A stretch of 44,642 nucleotides of DNA from Anaerotignum lactatifermentans DSM 14214 (GCF_900142265.1 NZ_FRAH01000027.1:1-44642), one strand, 5' to 3'. Shown: positions 7,799 through 15,620, numbered from the stretch's first letter. Notes: a model not told the origin generated them from the letters alone. Numbers and translations: made by a program.

Positions 7799-7829
7799 AC
7801 TGTACGGCATACCGTAAATGGAATGTCAA
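7799..7829 (-). promoter_or_regulatory. MerR-type promoter (19-bp spacer) for the acl operon
   Basis: Reading the minus strand, a consensus -35 TTGACA (plus 7824-7829) is followed after 19 bp by TACAGT (plus 7799-7804) as -10. The inverted repeat TACGG-CATA-CCGTA (7803-7816) sits in and beside the overlong spacer. An overlong 19-20-bp spacer carrying a dyad is the signature of promoters activated by MerR-family proteins through DNA twisting. The start would fall about 50 nt before the acl ATG. The regulator may be the MerR protein at 3000-3857 (inference). Confidence 0.55.
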
Positions 7830-8298
7830 TATCTGCTTTTTATATTTTTTCAGAAATTGCAAAAACGCATAGACCGAAGTTTCTACTTACTGGAGGGTTT
7901 CTTTTTCCTTGATTTTCCGCCTTATTTTACTGTTGCAGGAGAAATTTTCGCAAAAATCTATTGATTTTATGGAGAGTTTTTTACTTCTTTATGGTCAGAT
8001 AATTACCCTTTTTTGTTAGTAATAAGGCAATTTTTTTATGCTTTAACCCATGTTTACCATATATGAAAAAAAGATAACGCTTTTCAATTAGAGAAACGTT
8101 ATCTTTTTTGTTTTACAATATTTCTATTTCAGTTAGAAAGCAAAAATATATGAGCCATTTCATGTATTTCGGGCATCCTAGTTGAATATATACACCAAAG
8201 GCAAAACTTTGTTCTATATGGATAAATGGATTTTTGCCTTTTCCATACAAAGTTTATTGCCTTTTTATGTTTTGTCCCTTAGTTCTCATTTTTAATCC
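7830..8298. other. Long intergenic region upstream of the acl promoter
   Basis: No convincing gene on either strand. AT-rich, with two hairpins. One is a strong terminator at 8066-8109. The other (8197-8265) has arms AAAGGCAAAACTTTG and CAAAGTTTATTGCCTTT with a 2-nt bulge, followed by TT and then further T-rich sequence; it probably ends transcription from one side. No riboswitch consensus recognised. Confidence 0.5.
8066..8109. terminator. Bidirectional rho-independent terminator
   Basis: AAAAAAAGATAACG pairs with CGTTATCTTTTTT across a 17-nt loop. A-run and T-run on both sides make it usable on either strand. It separates the immunity island (above 8.3 kb) from the acl operon. Confidence 0.75.
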
Positions 8299-8640
8299 CT
8301 ACAAATTCGAAGTGATTATTCTTTCGGCGCTTTCAATATCATTCATTCCTATTTCTCCATCATAGTTTTGGCTTTCCCAGATGATCTCAAATTCTGCTTT
8401 TTCCATCGAGTGGGCATAAAACTCCTCCCCTCAGACATGGGCATTCAATTCTTCCACAGTGGGAATAGGTACGATTTCAATAACGCCGTCATAGAGAACC
8501 GTAATATTGTGCGTATGTCCATCTGCAAAAATATCAATGGAGCGAAGTGCAAGACGTTCATTTTCTGTATCAACTTCATAAAGAATGATAGATGGTTCTC
8601 CCAATGGTGCATCCTTCCAAAATAATTTGATATACTCCAT
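8299..8640 (-). pseudogene. DUF6881-family immunity-type gene interrupted by in-frame TGA
   Basis: A ribosome site (GGAGG) and ATG at 8640 open a frame whose first 69 residues (MEYIKLFWKDAPLGEPSIIL.. to ..PIPTVEELNAHV) match the start of DUF6881 proteins. These are small proteins of ~85-110 residues found beside polymorphic-toxin loci. A TGA follows at 8431-8433. The same frame continues without shift as GEEFYAHSMEKAEFEIIWES to a TAG at 8299-8301, which is what the family C-terminus looks like (F-x-A..S-x-x-E-F-E-x-x-W). So the gene is a full-length family member broken by one nonsense codon. It may make a truncated 69-residue protein, be read through, or reflect a sequencing error. Confidence 0.75.
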
Positions 8641-8676
8641 TTTGATTCAATTCCTCCATAATTTTACAAATTTTCA

Positions 8677-9123
8677 TTAATTCACAAGCATCTGGGAATA
8701 CTCATGACCACCAGAAAGGATCTCTTCCAGTTTCCTTGCGATTTCTTCTACAATAACATGACAAGGGTTTTCCTCCCCTTCGATTTCTAATCCCTGCAAT
8801 TCCATACAATGCAGTGTTCCAAATACTTCCAGTACATGTCCTGTCAAGTCATAAATCATTCGATAACCTTCGATATTGTCTGCATCTGTTTCGCCATCTT
8901 TTGCAGTCATCAAGCCAATGATTCCAACGGCTACCGTAAAGGCGCCACAACAGGACTGTTCTGTCTGCATACCGATCCCCATCACAGAGAACATTCTGCG
9001 GGTTTCTTCACTTAAATGCAGATGATAGTATTCATTACACGCTTTGAACATTGCTTCCGCACAGCTTAAATTTGTACCAATATGATATTGATTGACTAAT
9101 TCATATAATTTCATTTTTCTCAT
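8677..9123 (-). CDS. C_GCAxxG_C_C family protein (putative redox protein)
   Basis: 148 residues from the ATG at 9123; a GTG at 9138 is an alternative start. Cysteines occur in the pattern of the C_GCAxxG_C_C family: NLSCAEAMFKAC near the N-terminus, EQSCCGAFTVAVGIIGLM mid-protein, TLHCMEL and NPCHVIVEEIA near the C-terminus. The family is small, helical and cytoplasmic, with conserved cysteines thought to bind a metal cluster or act in redox; no reaction is established. The ribosome site is only a GGGGG run close to the ATG. It lies 36 nt upstream of the broken DUF6881 gene and downstream of Imm17. Confidence 0.75.
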   Translation of the reverse strand: MRKMKLYELVNQYHIGTNLSCAEAMFKACNEYYHLHLSEETRRMFSVMGIGMQTEQSCCGAFTVAVGIIGLMTAKDGETDADNIEGYRMIYDLTGHVLEVFGTLHCMELQGLEIEGEENPCHVIVEEIARKLEEILSGGHEYSQMLVN

Positions 9124-9171
9124 ACTGCCCCCAATCACACAACAATATTTTCAGTCATTATTTCATATTTC

Positions 9172-9396
9172 TTAGAGAAACCAAGACACCATACTAACTA
9201 CAATTAATACAATCCCCAGCAGAAAGAAAATGAATCGCCTAGAGCCACGACTATAACGGTGAGAATCAGGTTTGCCTGTGGGATCGCAGAGCCAATTCCA
9301 ATTCAAAATTGTACCAATCAGGAGCACGATACCAACAGCCAGCGTGAGAGGGTTCCAATGCTCCTGTAAAAAAGCAGTTATCTGTTCGCTATTCAT
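9172..9396 (-). CDS. Imm17-family immunity protein (two-TM membrane protein)
   Basis: 74 residues with two membrane helices (about residues 17-34 and 54-72). Between them is a short loop with NWNWLCDPTGK and an RGSRR cluster, the Imm17 signature. Imm17 proteins protect the cell against polymorphic toxins and are found beside many other immunity genes; the cognate toxin class is not known to me. AGGAGG stands before the ATG, 18 nt after the DUF2262 stop, so the two are co-transcribed. Confidence 0.75.
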   Translation of the reverse strand: MNSEQITAFLQEHWNPLTLAVGIVLLIGTILNWNWLCDPTGKPDSHRYSRGSRRFIFFLLGIVLIVVSMVSWFL

Positions 9397-9414
9397 TTAG
9401 GCTTCCTCCTCTCC

Positions 9415-10257
9415 TCACCCCTGTATGTCAGCAGATATGGGACCTTTTTTCAGTGTGGCTTCTACAATCACTACATGACCCCAGAACATATCGTCATCCT
9501 CATACCAAGCAGTAAAACGACCGCCTGGAGAAACAGCAAATTCTGTTAAAATCAAACGCTTTCCAAACTCATCCTCTGTAATAGGGTCTTTTTCAGGATT
9601 ACGGTCCGTTTGATTGTTGTCTGCCAGCCAGTCATTGGCAAGGATTGTAAGCTTTTGAGCTGCAAAATCTCGCAAAGATTTATCCCAAATCTGCTGATCC
9701 TCTATGAGTTTCTTCATCACATTTCGGACGCGTGTCCAAGATGCTTTCTTTTCCATATCAACATCCAGAGAAATGTGGATTTCTTTTCCCATCCACTGAC
9801 AGGTTCCAGTGAAAAAACTCATTTCCTTATCTAAAGTCAGCGTTCCCAACAGCTCATCTTCCATCACAACAGGTTTAATGTACCCTGCCCAGATTTCTTC
9901 CAAAGCCGAACACGGAGCGTTCTCCTCTACGATTTCGGTGACATACCACTGTGTTTCACTAAGTGCTGTGCCTTTCCATCCTCGAACCTTGATCCGATAA
10001 ATCTCCCCTTTTGCAAATCGTTTGGAATACTCACCTGCTTCTCTCTCTTTCTCCGTCAATGGCCAATTCAGGCAGCAACGATCAGAAATTACTTGACCAG
10101 TCTGTACGTCAGCCATAGCTAGAGCATAGGTATGAGCTGTCCAGAAATGATCCATAAATGTTTTATCTGCACTGGTACCACTTTGAATCAGTACCAGCTT
10201 TTCCTCATCTTCTGCATGATAGAGGGAAATAAAGTCCTTCACTGTTCTTTTTTTCAT
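9415..10257 (-). CDS. DUF2262 immunity-type protein, copy 1
   Basis: 280 residues starting at 10257 behind a GGGGGG run; upstream in-frame starts lack a ribosome site. The C-terminal ~150 residues are the DUF2262 domain: PVVMEDELLGTLTLDK, WMGKEIHISLDVD, then FTAWYEDDDMFWGHVVIVE and a final glycine. The N-terminal half (VKDFISLYHAEDEEKLVLIQ..IYRIKVRGWKG) matches the corresponding half of the second copy at 28178-29008. DUF2262 proteins recur in polymorphic-toxin immunity loci; the biochemical role is unknown. Cytoplasmic, no signal peptide. Co-transcribed with Imm17. Confidence 0.8.
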   Translation of the reverse strand: MKKRTVKDFISLYHAEDEEKLVLIQSGTSADKTFMDHFWTAHTYALAMADVQTGQVISDRCCLNWPLTEKEREAGEYSKRFAKGEIYRIKVRGWKGTALSETQWYVTEIVEENAPCSALEEIWAGYIKPVVMEDELLGTLTLDKEMSFFTGTCQWMGKEIHISLDVDMEKKASWTRVRNVMKKLIEDQQIWDKSLRDFAAQKLTILANDWLADNNQTDRNPEKDPITEDEFGKRLILTEFAVSPGGRFTAWYEDDDMFWGHVVIVEATLKKGPISADIQG

Positions 10258-10338
10258 ATCGTTCCCCCCTTTAGTGAAAGATCTGTTCATATATATCGCC
10301 AATGTGCAGGAGCTGTTTTGACGACTTTTCTGTTGCCG

Positions 10339-10533
10339 CTATCTGAATCTTTTTACCAAATCGTCCATAAGCATATCCTGGATATACGCATCTGCGTATT
10401 CCAGAAGTTCTACGTCCTTATCGTTTTTATCAGATAATAACGCACCTTTACGCCGTTTTTCTTTGGCAAACGCATATATATCACCTCTCAGGTCTGCTGA
10501 TGCTGCATGGAAACCACTTTGCAATCCGTACAA
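10339..10533 (-). pseudogene. Open frame overlapping the end of the zinc-ribbon gene, probable gene fragment
   Basis: The frame reads ..DIYAFAKEKRRKGALLSD.. and ends ..DAYIQDMLMDDLVKRFR. The last ~45 residues have protein-like charge patterning. However, no start codon with a ribosome site serves this frame: the first ATG lies inside the preceding gene, and the GAGAGGTGAT ribosome-like site at its stop leads to another frame of only 21 codons. It is probably the C-terminal debris of an immunity gene. Confidence 0.3.
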
Positions 10534-11603
10534 ACTTCAATATAAAGTGTCCCTTCCGTTCCTTCCATAATGGTATCCCATTGGATTTGAGCCAAATATT
10601 TCATAGGTTTTCCGCACACAGGACAAGTTGTATATTCCCAGTCCTGTACCCAATTCGCAAAACCACCAACGGTATTGACATCCTCACAGAAAGCTCCATA
10701 AAACAAAGGAACCGGATTTTTTGCCAGCACAAATGGATTTTCTGCCATAGATTTATAATCTTCCGGTCTCATGTAGCATTCCATTTCCTCTTCGTCATCA
10801 TAAAGTTTGGAAGGAAAAACTTCTGTACCACCATCTAAAGTAAAACGATTATAGGCAGGACCATCCAAAAATCCGACACAGTTTGGACAGCAAGTAGCAG
10901 TCAAAACTCCATCTAAGCCTAAAAACTTCAATCGCTCATCTTTGCCATCCAGAACAAAAATGTCCACCATTTTCCCACCGCAGTGAGGGCAAGTATCTTC
11001 TCGTAAACGACCGATTTTGACGGGTGTTTCTTCATTGGCAGTCCCCTTTACCATGGGATAACAAGTATCAAAATTGAGGTGAATGCGATGACCCTCTTTA
11101 TCAAAAGTCCACCCGCCACACTGGGCATAAATGGATGGATCAACATATAGACGCTTTCTCCATGGACGAGGATTACGTTCCAGTTCCAGCAGTGTTTGCA
11201 GTGCCTGATCATCCCCCTGCATGGCAAGGCAGCTCATCAGATTAGCTGCTTCATTGGCATCTTTTGTCTCCAATAGTACGGATTTCAGTCCATCTCTCAC
11301 ATCTTCTGGCGCATGGTAGTAGATCTCGCAAGGATAGAATACTTTTGCTTCCAAAGCTGCTTTCTGGATTTCTGGCGTAATGGCATCCAAATAGCTGAGC
11401 AACTTCCAAAAATCTGTGAAGGCTGGCTCTTGATAATCTTCCAATCCTTTTATATTCTCCATCAGTTTTTCTCGCTTTTGCGCAATCTGTTCCGGTGACC
11501 ATGCAAGCACATCCTGACGTTCTTTTTCCATTTGACATTTCCAGCACAAACCTTCATAACCTAATGAGGTTCCACAACTAGGACAACGATATTTCAAACT
11601 CAT
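10488..11603 (-). CDS. Multi-zinc-ribbon protein with DUF1963/YwqG-like C-terminus
   Basis: 371 residues starting at 11603 (AAAGGAG upstream). The N-terminal zinc ribbon has C7-C10 and C20-C23 (YRCPSCGTSLGYEGLCWKC). A second set is TCPHCGGK with TCCPNC mid-protein, and a third is TTCPVCGKP with EVCTDC at the end. The last ~70 residues (VGGFANWVQDWEYTTCPVCG.., YLAQIQWD.., GTLYIEVC) follow the pattern of DUF1963/YwqG proteins, a family often near polymorphic toxins. Specific function unknown; an immunity or adaptor role is inferred from the neighbourhood. Confidence 0.7.
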   Translation of the reverse strand: MSLKYRCPSCGTSLGYEGLCWKCQMEKERQDVLAWSPEQIAQKREKLMENIKGLEDYQEPAFTDFWKLLSYLDAITPEIQKAALEAKVFYPCEIYYHAPEDVRDGLKSVLLETKDANEAANLMSCLAMQGDDQALQTLLELERNPRPWRKRLYVDPSIYAQCGGWTFDKEGHRIHLNFDTCYPMVKGTANEETPVKIGRLREDTCPHCGGKMVDIFVLDGKDERLKFLGLDGVLTATCCPNCVGFLDGPAYNRFTLDGGTEVFPSKLYDDEEEMECYMRPEDYKSMAENPFVLAKNPVPLFYGAFCEDVNTVGGFANWVQDWEYTTCPVCGKPMKYLAQIQWDTIMEGTEGTLYIEVCTDCKVVSMQHQQT

Positions 11604-11634
11604 ATTCCTCGCTCCTTTCAATCAATACAAAAAA

Positions 11635-11676
11635 GCCCTGCATCCATACTGTCAGAAGGACAGCATAATGCAAGGC
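11635..11676 (-). terminator. Strong terminator/attenuator hairpin upstream of the zinc-ribbon gene
   Basis: On the minus strand a ~18-bp imperfect stem (GCCTTGCAT..GTC with GAC..ATGCAGGGC, 5-nt loop) is followed by a run of T (plus A-run 11627-11634). It lies only ~30 nt before the ATG at 11603, so it either ends the upstream transcript or attenuates this gene. Confidence 0.7.
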
Positions 11677-11783
11677 GCGAAAAAAGCCGGAGAAAAATCA
11701 TATTCTTTATCAGATACAATTTCTTTCCATGCCATCACTAAGTGATTCTTTGCCTTTCGATGATACTCGTGCTTTAGCTTCAT
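11652..11783 (-). CDS. Small open frame, 43 aa, uncertain
   Basis: ATG at 11783 is preceded by TGAGGT about 8 nt upstream. The product starts MKLKHEYHRKAKNHLVMAWK and ends inside the terminator hairpin. No family recognised. It is basic and helical at its N-terminus. It may be the truncated start of an immunity gene or a leader peptide for the hairpin that overlaps its end. Confidence 0.25.
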   Translation of the reverse strand: MKLKHEYHRKAKNHLVMAWKEIVSDKEYDFSPAFFAPCIMLSF

Positions 11784-12170
11784 ACGATGTTACCTCATTA
11801 AAAATAGTGTAAACCTCTTTCTTTTTTCTTATGATTTTTAACAAATATGCACAAAATCAATTTATAGAAATTATAAAAGAAAACCTTCGAAATTACAAGC
11901 AAATCACTGTGATAAAATACCGTAATTCTAATATTTTAAATACGACAAAAAGTGAATGTCTTGTAATACTCTAATGAGATTCAAAAAATTCTAGTCACAA
12001 TCATGTGTATTCTTAATATCGATTTAACTACGATCAACCAAACTGCAAGCGGAAGCTATATAAACAGTTTTCTCAGCGGCAGTATTTTCAATACACTATA
12101 GAAACAACAAAAAAATGCATAGTAACATTCCCTTCCAAGTACTAGGTTACATTTCCTATAAATCGAGTAA
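11784..12170. other. AT-rich gap without recognisable genes
   Basis: About 390 nt with stops in all frames and no clear promoter or terminator. It looks like decayed DNA between two minus-strand units. Confidence 0.4.
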
Positions 12171-12503
12171 TCATCGCATCAATTTATAGAGATGGCAACT
12201 TTTTTCTTGACAATCCCAGTTAGAAATCATATATCTTTCTGCTGTTCCATCCGAAGCATGATCATATCCGCTTGGTTTTGGCTCTGTATTTGGTACATTA
12301 CTGCCAAACCCAATCACACACCATAATAAAAATAACAGCACAAAAAAACAAGCCGCCATCAATATTCCTGATAGAATATTGATACAGTCATATTTACGTT
12401 CCCTTCTGACAAATATAACAATGCCACATCCTATAAAAAGAACCAATACACCTATGGTGCATGCAGAACAAAATAACAGATCTAAAAAAATGCCGTGTGT
12501 CAT
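12171..12503 (-). CDS. Hypothetical two-helix membrane protein
   Basis: 110 residues from the ATG at 12503 (AGGAGAGG upstream). Two hydrophobic segments are visible: IFLDLLFCSACTIGVLVLFI and ILSGILMAACFFVLLFLLW. A short RRERKYDC loop lies between them, and a polar, cysteine-containing tail (NWDCQEKSCHLYKLMR) follows. No family recognised. Its size and layout resemble membrane immunity proteins, but this is only contextual. Confidence 0.5.
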   Translation of the reverse strand: MTHGIFLDLLFCSACTIGVLVLFIGCGIVIFVRRERKYDCINILSGILMAACFFVLLFLLWCVIGFGSNVPNTEPKPSGYDHASDGTAERYMISNWDCQEKSCHLYKLMR

Positions 12504-12523
12504 ACAATCCTCTCCTAACAACA

Positions 12524-12570
12524 AAATACATTTCTTGTTTTATCTTAAGTAACGAACAAGAAATGCATTT
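12524..12570. terminator. Hairpin upstream of the 12171-12503 gene
   Basis: Arms AAAATACATTTCTTGTT and AACAAGAAATGCATTTT (one mismatch) around a ~13-nt loop, with short T-runs on both sides. It probably ends minus-strand transcription coming from the XRE pair. Confidence 0.5.
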
Positions 12571-12694
12571 TTAGACACTACGTGTTTATTTTTCAATCTG
12601 TCAATTTTATAGTGTACCAAATTTAAAGTCACATTGATCAGCCAAAATATTGATTTGTATATACTTTTGGGGAAAAGTTTTTATAACAATAAAA

Positions 12695-12716
12695 AGATGC
12701 CATTTGAATGGCATCT
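12695..12716 (-). terminator. Terminator after the XRE gene
   Basis: AGATGCCATT pairs with AATGGCATCT across a 2-nt gap (the inner pairs open to form the loop), followed on the minus strand by TTTTTATTG. It lies 18 nt past the stop of the XRE gene. Confidence 0.75.
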
Positions 12717-12733
12717 CTTATTTTATATTGCTA

Positions 12734-12940
12734 TTAACTTTCCGGTTCAAACAATTTATCCACTGTAGTCTGCAATTCTTTTGAAAGTTTAAAAGCCAAA
12801 GAAAGTGTAGGATCATATTTATTGTTTTCTATTGCATTGATTGTTTGCCTTGAAACACCGCATTTCTTTGCCAATTCATCTTGGGAGAATCCGAGTTCCT
12901 TCCTTCTATGTTTGATGATGTTTTTCATGTTATCCGCCAT
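12734..12940 (-). CDS. XRE-family transcriptional regulator (single HTH)
   Basis: 68 residues, nearly all helix-turn-helix: IIKHRRKELGFSQDELAKK then CGVSRQTINAIENNKYDPTL. It has the size of YozG/YgzD-type mini-regulators, which lack any effector domain. The ATG at 12940 overlaps the end of the membrane-protein gene by 11 nt; ATG 12928 is an alternative. Translational coupling with the membrane protein suggests the two act together. It probably represses its own promoter through AATGTAAAA-type half-sites upstream of the pair. Confidence 0.88.
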   Translation of the reverse strand: MADNMKNIIKHRRKELGFSQDELAKKCGVSRQTINAIENNKYDPTLSLAFKLSKELQTTVDKLFEPES

Positions 12941-13226
12941 ACCTTTTCTTATAATATAAAAGTGTCAAAAAATATGTCATAGCAATTACACTTAGTTCAA
13001 TAAATGGATTGTTACGCATAGCTTCTGCTTGCAAAACTGCTGTTATGACATCTAATACAAGTCCAAGCACTGTTATAAGAAGTGTAAAAAAACTTGCTTT
13101 CCATACCATTAGCTTTCTTCTTTCATCGCCAGTCTTTAACAGAGAAACAATCATCATAAAATCTATGAAAATTAGAGCAATAAGAAAAATTCCAAATACG
13201 ATCAAAAAAAGTGTAGTTGTTCTCAT
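12930..13226 (-). CDS. Small membrane protein paired with the XRE regulator
   Basis: 98 residues with three hydrophobic segments (about residues 5-29, 42-65 and 75-90) and a basic C-terminus KKRYGG. GAGGGGAG precedes the ATG. Similar small membrane proteins are commonly encoded just before an overlapping XRE gene in Firmicutes, and some are thought to control the regulator at the membrane. No enzymatic motif. Confidence 0.75.
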   Translation of the reverse strand: MRTTTLFLIVFGIFLIALIFIDFMMIVSLLKTGDERRKLMVWKASFFTLLITVLGLVLDVITAVLQAEAMRNNPFIELSVIAMTYFLTLLYYKKRYGG

Positions 13227-13248
13227 AAATTCGCTCCCCTCTTCAATT

Positions 13249-13320
13249 AAAAATGTAAAATACTTTTTACATTTTTATCATAACAAATATATATTAAATG
13301 TCAAGAGTTTTTTACATTTT
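13249..13320 (-). promoter_or_regulatory. Promoter and three-half-site operator of the XRE pair
   Basis: On the minus strand TTGACA (plus 13299-13304) and TATGAT (plus 13277-13282) are 16 bp apart, with a TG one base before the -10 (extended -10). Over and after the start region lies a palindrome, AAAAATGTAAAA (13249-13260) and TTTTACATTTTT (13265-13276). A third TTTTACATTTT at 13310-13320 sits just upstream of the -35. This is a likely autorepression site for the XRE protein. Confidence 0.6.
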
Positions 13321-13362
13321 AAAGATAATAGAGAGAATACGTATCGCTAATTTATATCTTAT

Positions 13363-14025
13363 CTATTTTTCTTCCACACTCTCTGCAGCTTTTACCATTT
13401 CTTCCTTTGAAAGGGCTGCCGATATACTGAATATGGTTGTTCTATCCTCCGAATACCATACAATCACACTATTATCGTCTTTTGCTTCAGCTTCGTAGTA
13501 ATCCCCTTTTCGTTCTCCTACCATGACCTCTTGGGCATTTTCATCTGTAACAAACAAACTGATGGCATCTGTGCCACTTGAGGACATAAAGGCTATTTGA
13601 TTTCCCATATCATTTTGATAGATAGTAATGTTCATTCCTTCCGTTTGTGATGTTTCTTTTTCATAATAGCCTTCTGGAATATAAGTAAGAACATACGCCT
13701 TCTGTTGAGCAGAACCATCGCCTGTATAACGATATTCCATATAGCCCTTATATTGTCCCTTCAGCCAATATAAAAACGTAGCTCTTGCCTCTGTGTTAAA
13801 CATCAAAAAGGAACTGCTTGCTACTACAAATATTGCGAACCAACAAGCTGCCTGTCTAAAGACTCTGTTTCTTTTCTTGCGTTTTGCTTTTTGCAGTACA
13901 TTTTCCATGTTGTTTTCAAAAACCTCGGAAAATACATGACTGTATTCTTCTTGCGGCAGAAGTGAATCTGCAATGATGTTTCCAGCCTCTTTGGCTGCTT
14001 GTTTCAGCATTTCATCCGTTATCAC
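13363..14025 (-). CDS. Membrane-anchored DUF4367 protein, probable anti-sigma factor
   Basis: 220 residues. The first ~58 are cytoplasmic, with a basic KRKKRNRVFRQ just before one membrane helix (about 58-78). The rest is an extracytoplasmic DUF4367 domain (VLTYIPEGYYEKE.., IAFMSSSGTDAISL.., WYSEDRTTIFSIS). Proteins of this layout lie directly behind ECF sigma genes in Clostridia and hold the sigma factor until an envelope signal arrives. Its ATG overlaps the sigma gene stop by 4 nt (ATGA), indicating coupled translation. The signal is unknown. Confidence 0.8.
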   Translation of the reverse strand: MITDEMLKQAAKEAGNIIADSLLPQEEYSHVFSEVFENNMENVLQKAKRKKRNRVFRQAACWFAIFVVASSSFLMFNTEARATFLYWLKGQYKGYMEYRYTGDGSAQQKAYVLTYIPEGYYEKETSQTEGMNITIYQNDMGNQIAFMSSSGTDAISLFVTDENAQEVMVGERKGDYYEAEAKDDNSVIVWYSEDRTTIFSISAALSKEEMVKAAESVEEK

Positions 14026-14537
14026 AAGATTCCCTCCTTTTCACACAGCTCTTTTAGTTTTTTCTTTGCCCTTTGGTCTAACTTCGATGCTGCCACAAGA
14101 GATATATCAAATAAGGCAGCAATTTCCCGAACACTATACCCATGATAATACCGTAACAGTATCACTTCTCTGTATCTAGCAGGAAGGTTCAAAATGGACT
14201 TTGTAAGCAGATTGTCACCGTCATAAGTCACTTCAATACCATTTATTTCCTCCAAATATTCGTTTTGTTTGTGTCTGTTTTTCTTACGATATATGTCTAT
14301 GGCTTTATGTTCAGCTATTGTAACGATATAACTGCGTGTTTTTGGACAGTCCAACGCGTCTATCTTTTCTATATTCTCTGCTATTTTTATAAATGCCATG
14401 TGCACAGCGTCTTCTGCATCCTGCTCGTTATGGAGAATTTTATTGGCTGTATAAAACATCAATGCTTTATATTTCAGATATATCTCCTCAAATTTTACTT
14501 TATCCTCTTCACTTTCTATCATTTGTAGATATATCAT
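14022..14537 (-). CDS. ECF-type RNA polymerase sigma factor
   Basis: 171 residues from ATG 14537, which has GGAGG 8 nt upstream. Region 2 is FEEIYLKYKALMFYTANKI followed by EQDAEDAVHMAFIKIAENI. Region 4 is LPARYREVILLRYYHGYS with the helix-turn-helix VREIAALFDISLVAASKLDQ. Length and layout fit ECF sigma factors of group ECF30-like Clostridia type (group assignment uncertain). With the following DUF4367 protein it forms a sigma/anti-sigma unit, which may control part of the surrounding island. Confidence 0.9.
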   Translation of the reverse strand: MIYLQMIESEEDKVKFEEIYLKYKALMFYTANKILHNEQDAEDAVHMAFIKIAENIEKIDALDCPKTRSYIVTIAEHKAIDIYRKKNRHKQNEYLEEINGIEVTYDGDNLLTKSILNLPARYREVILLRYYHGYSVREIAALFDISLVAASKLDQRAKKKLKELCEKEGIL

Positions 14538-14646
14538 AGAAGAATCCTCCAGCATAATTGAAAATTAAAAATCAAATCTGTTCTTTATATTAAATGAATT
14601 AAAATAGAAAATCAAATATATTTGCTTATAACGCAAAACACATAAG

Positions 14647-14672
14647 AAAAGGCAGTCATAAAACTGCCTTTT
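14647..14672 (-). terminator. Terminator after the 14690 gene
   Basis: AAAAGGCAGT pairs with ACTGCCTTTT across a short loop, with TTTTCTT following on the minus strand. Confidence 0.7.
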
Positions 14673-14689
14673 CATCGTTTTATTTCATT

Positions 14690-15517
14690 CTATTCATTTT
14701 CCGCCTGTACTGCACTTTCATCTCCTGCAGAAGGATAACCACAACGTTTGTAAAGCTCTGCTGGAATATAGCTTACTGCAAGTTGATCCTCTTTGGAACA
14801 TTCATTATACCAATTCAGCCAATCTAGAGTTTCTTTCGATAACTCAGAAGTTTTCAACGTATTGTCATGAAATTTTGCCACATCAGATTCATCTGAAATT
14901 GGTGGTTCTGAAGGATTTTTAACGAAATACCAGTGATCATCGGCAAAAATATAATAATCATTGATATTTAAATAAGAAAATACTTTCTCTCCGTGGTTTA
15001 TATCAAATGTATAGCTTTCTCCACCAGCATAGACTTCGTTAGGCGCCCCTCCATCGGGAAAATCCATATACATCAAATCAAGACCAAGTGCCCAGTCTTT
15101 TACATCTGTGATTTCCTCCATACGTAACTGTTTTGAATCACCTGAAGAATAAACTGTGTATGTAATGTCTTTTGTATCTGCTGGAAATAGCATTGGTCCT
15201 ATTCCGCATATCACCACTTTTTCACTATCGTTTTTGTAATTTACTGTCAGTACAGTAGCATTCTCCAATAGCCATACATCCTCCGATGAATCACTGTATG
15301 CAGGAACACCCCAGACCTCAGATAATTGTGTTCGTCTGTATCCCGACAATATTTTATTTACTTCGGCTTCATCCATTTGGGCAATAGACTGTAAATTAGG
15401 AAGATTATTATTACTTTTTCTATTATGATAACCATAACTCCAAGTCCAACCTGCCACCGCGATTACCGCCAATACAATTAGAATCCATATCTTTTGTGTT
15501 CCTTTATATTTTATCAA
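14690..15517 (-). CDS. Membrane-anchored extracytoplasmic protein, unknown function
   Basis: 275 residues from a TTG start at 15517, chosen because GGAGGG lies 7 nt upstream. One N-terminal helix (IWILIVLAVIAVAGWTW) is followed by an outside domain. The stretch MDEAEVNKILSGYRRTQLSE then VWGVPAYSDSSEDVWLL resembles a repeat found in Lachnospiraceae exported proteins, where a short helix is followed by 'W-G-x-P..W'. The C-terminal ~120 residues are unassigned. A single-gene unit with its own terminator. Confidence 0.6.
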   Translation of the reverse strand: MIKYKGTQKIWILIVLAVIAVAGWTWSYGYHNRKSNNNLPNLQSIAQMDEAEVNKILSGYRRTQLSEVWGVPAYSDSSEDVWLLENATVLTVNYKNDSEKVVICGIGPMLFPADTKDITYTVYSSGDSKQLRMEEITDVKDWALGLDLMYMDFPDGGAPNEVYAGGESYTFDINHGEKVFSYLNINDYYIFADDHWYFVKNPSEPPISDESDVAKFHDNTLKTSELSKETLDWLNWYNECSKEDQLAVSYIPAELYKRCGYPSAGDESAVQAENE

Positions 15518-15620
15518 TTTCAATCCCTCCAACCTTATTAGACAGGCAAATATTATGAACAACATAGACCTCTTTTATAATTGTAACGAACCAGATTTAC
15601 TTTTTAAGACATCTCCGCAT

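Noticed and set aside
8197-8265. Riboswitch upstream of the acl operon
   Set aside because: The structure is a simple bulged inverted repeat with a T-rich tail and lies upstream of the predicted acl promoter, so it would not be in the acl leader.
8431-8433. Selenocysteine recoding of the TGA in the DUF6881 gene
   Set aside because: The family is not a redox family, no cysteine is expected at that position, and I see no convincing bacterial SECIS hairpin immediately downstream. A nonsense mutation is simpler.
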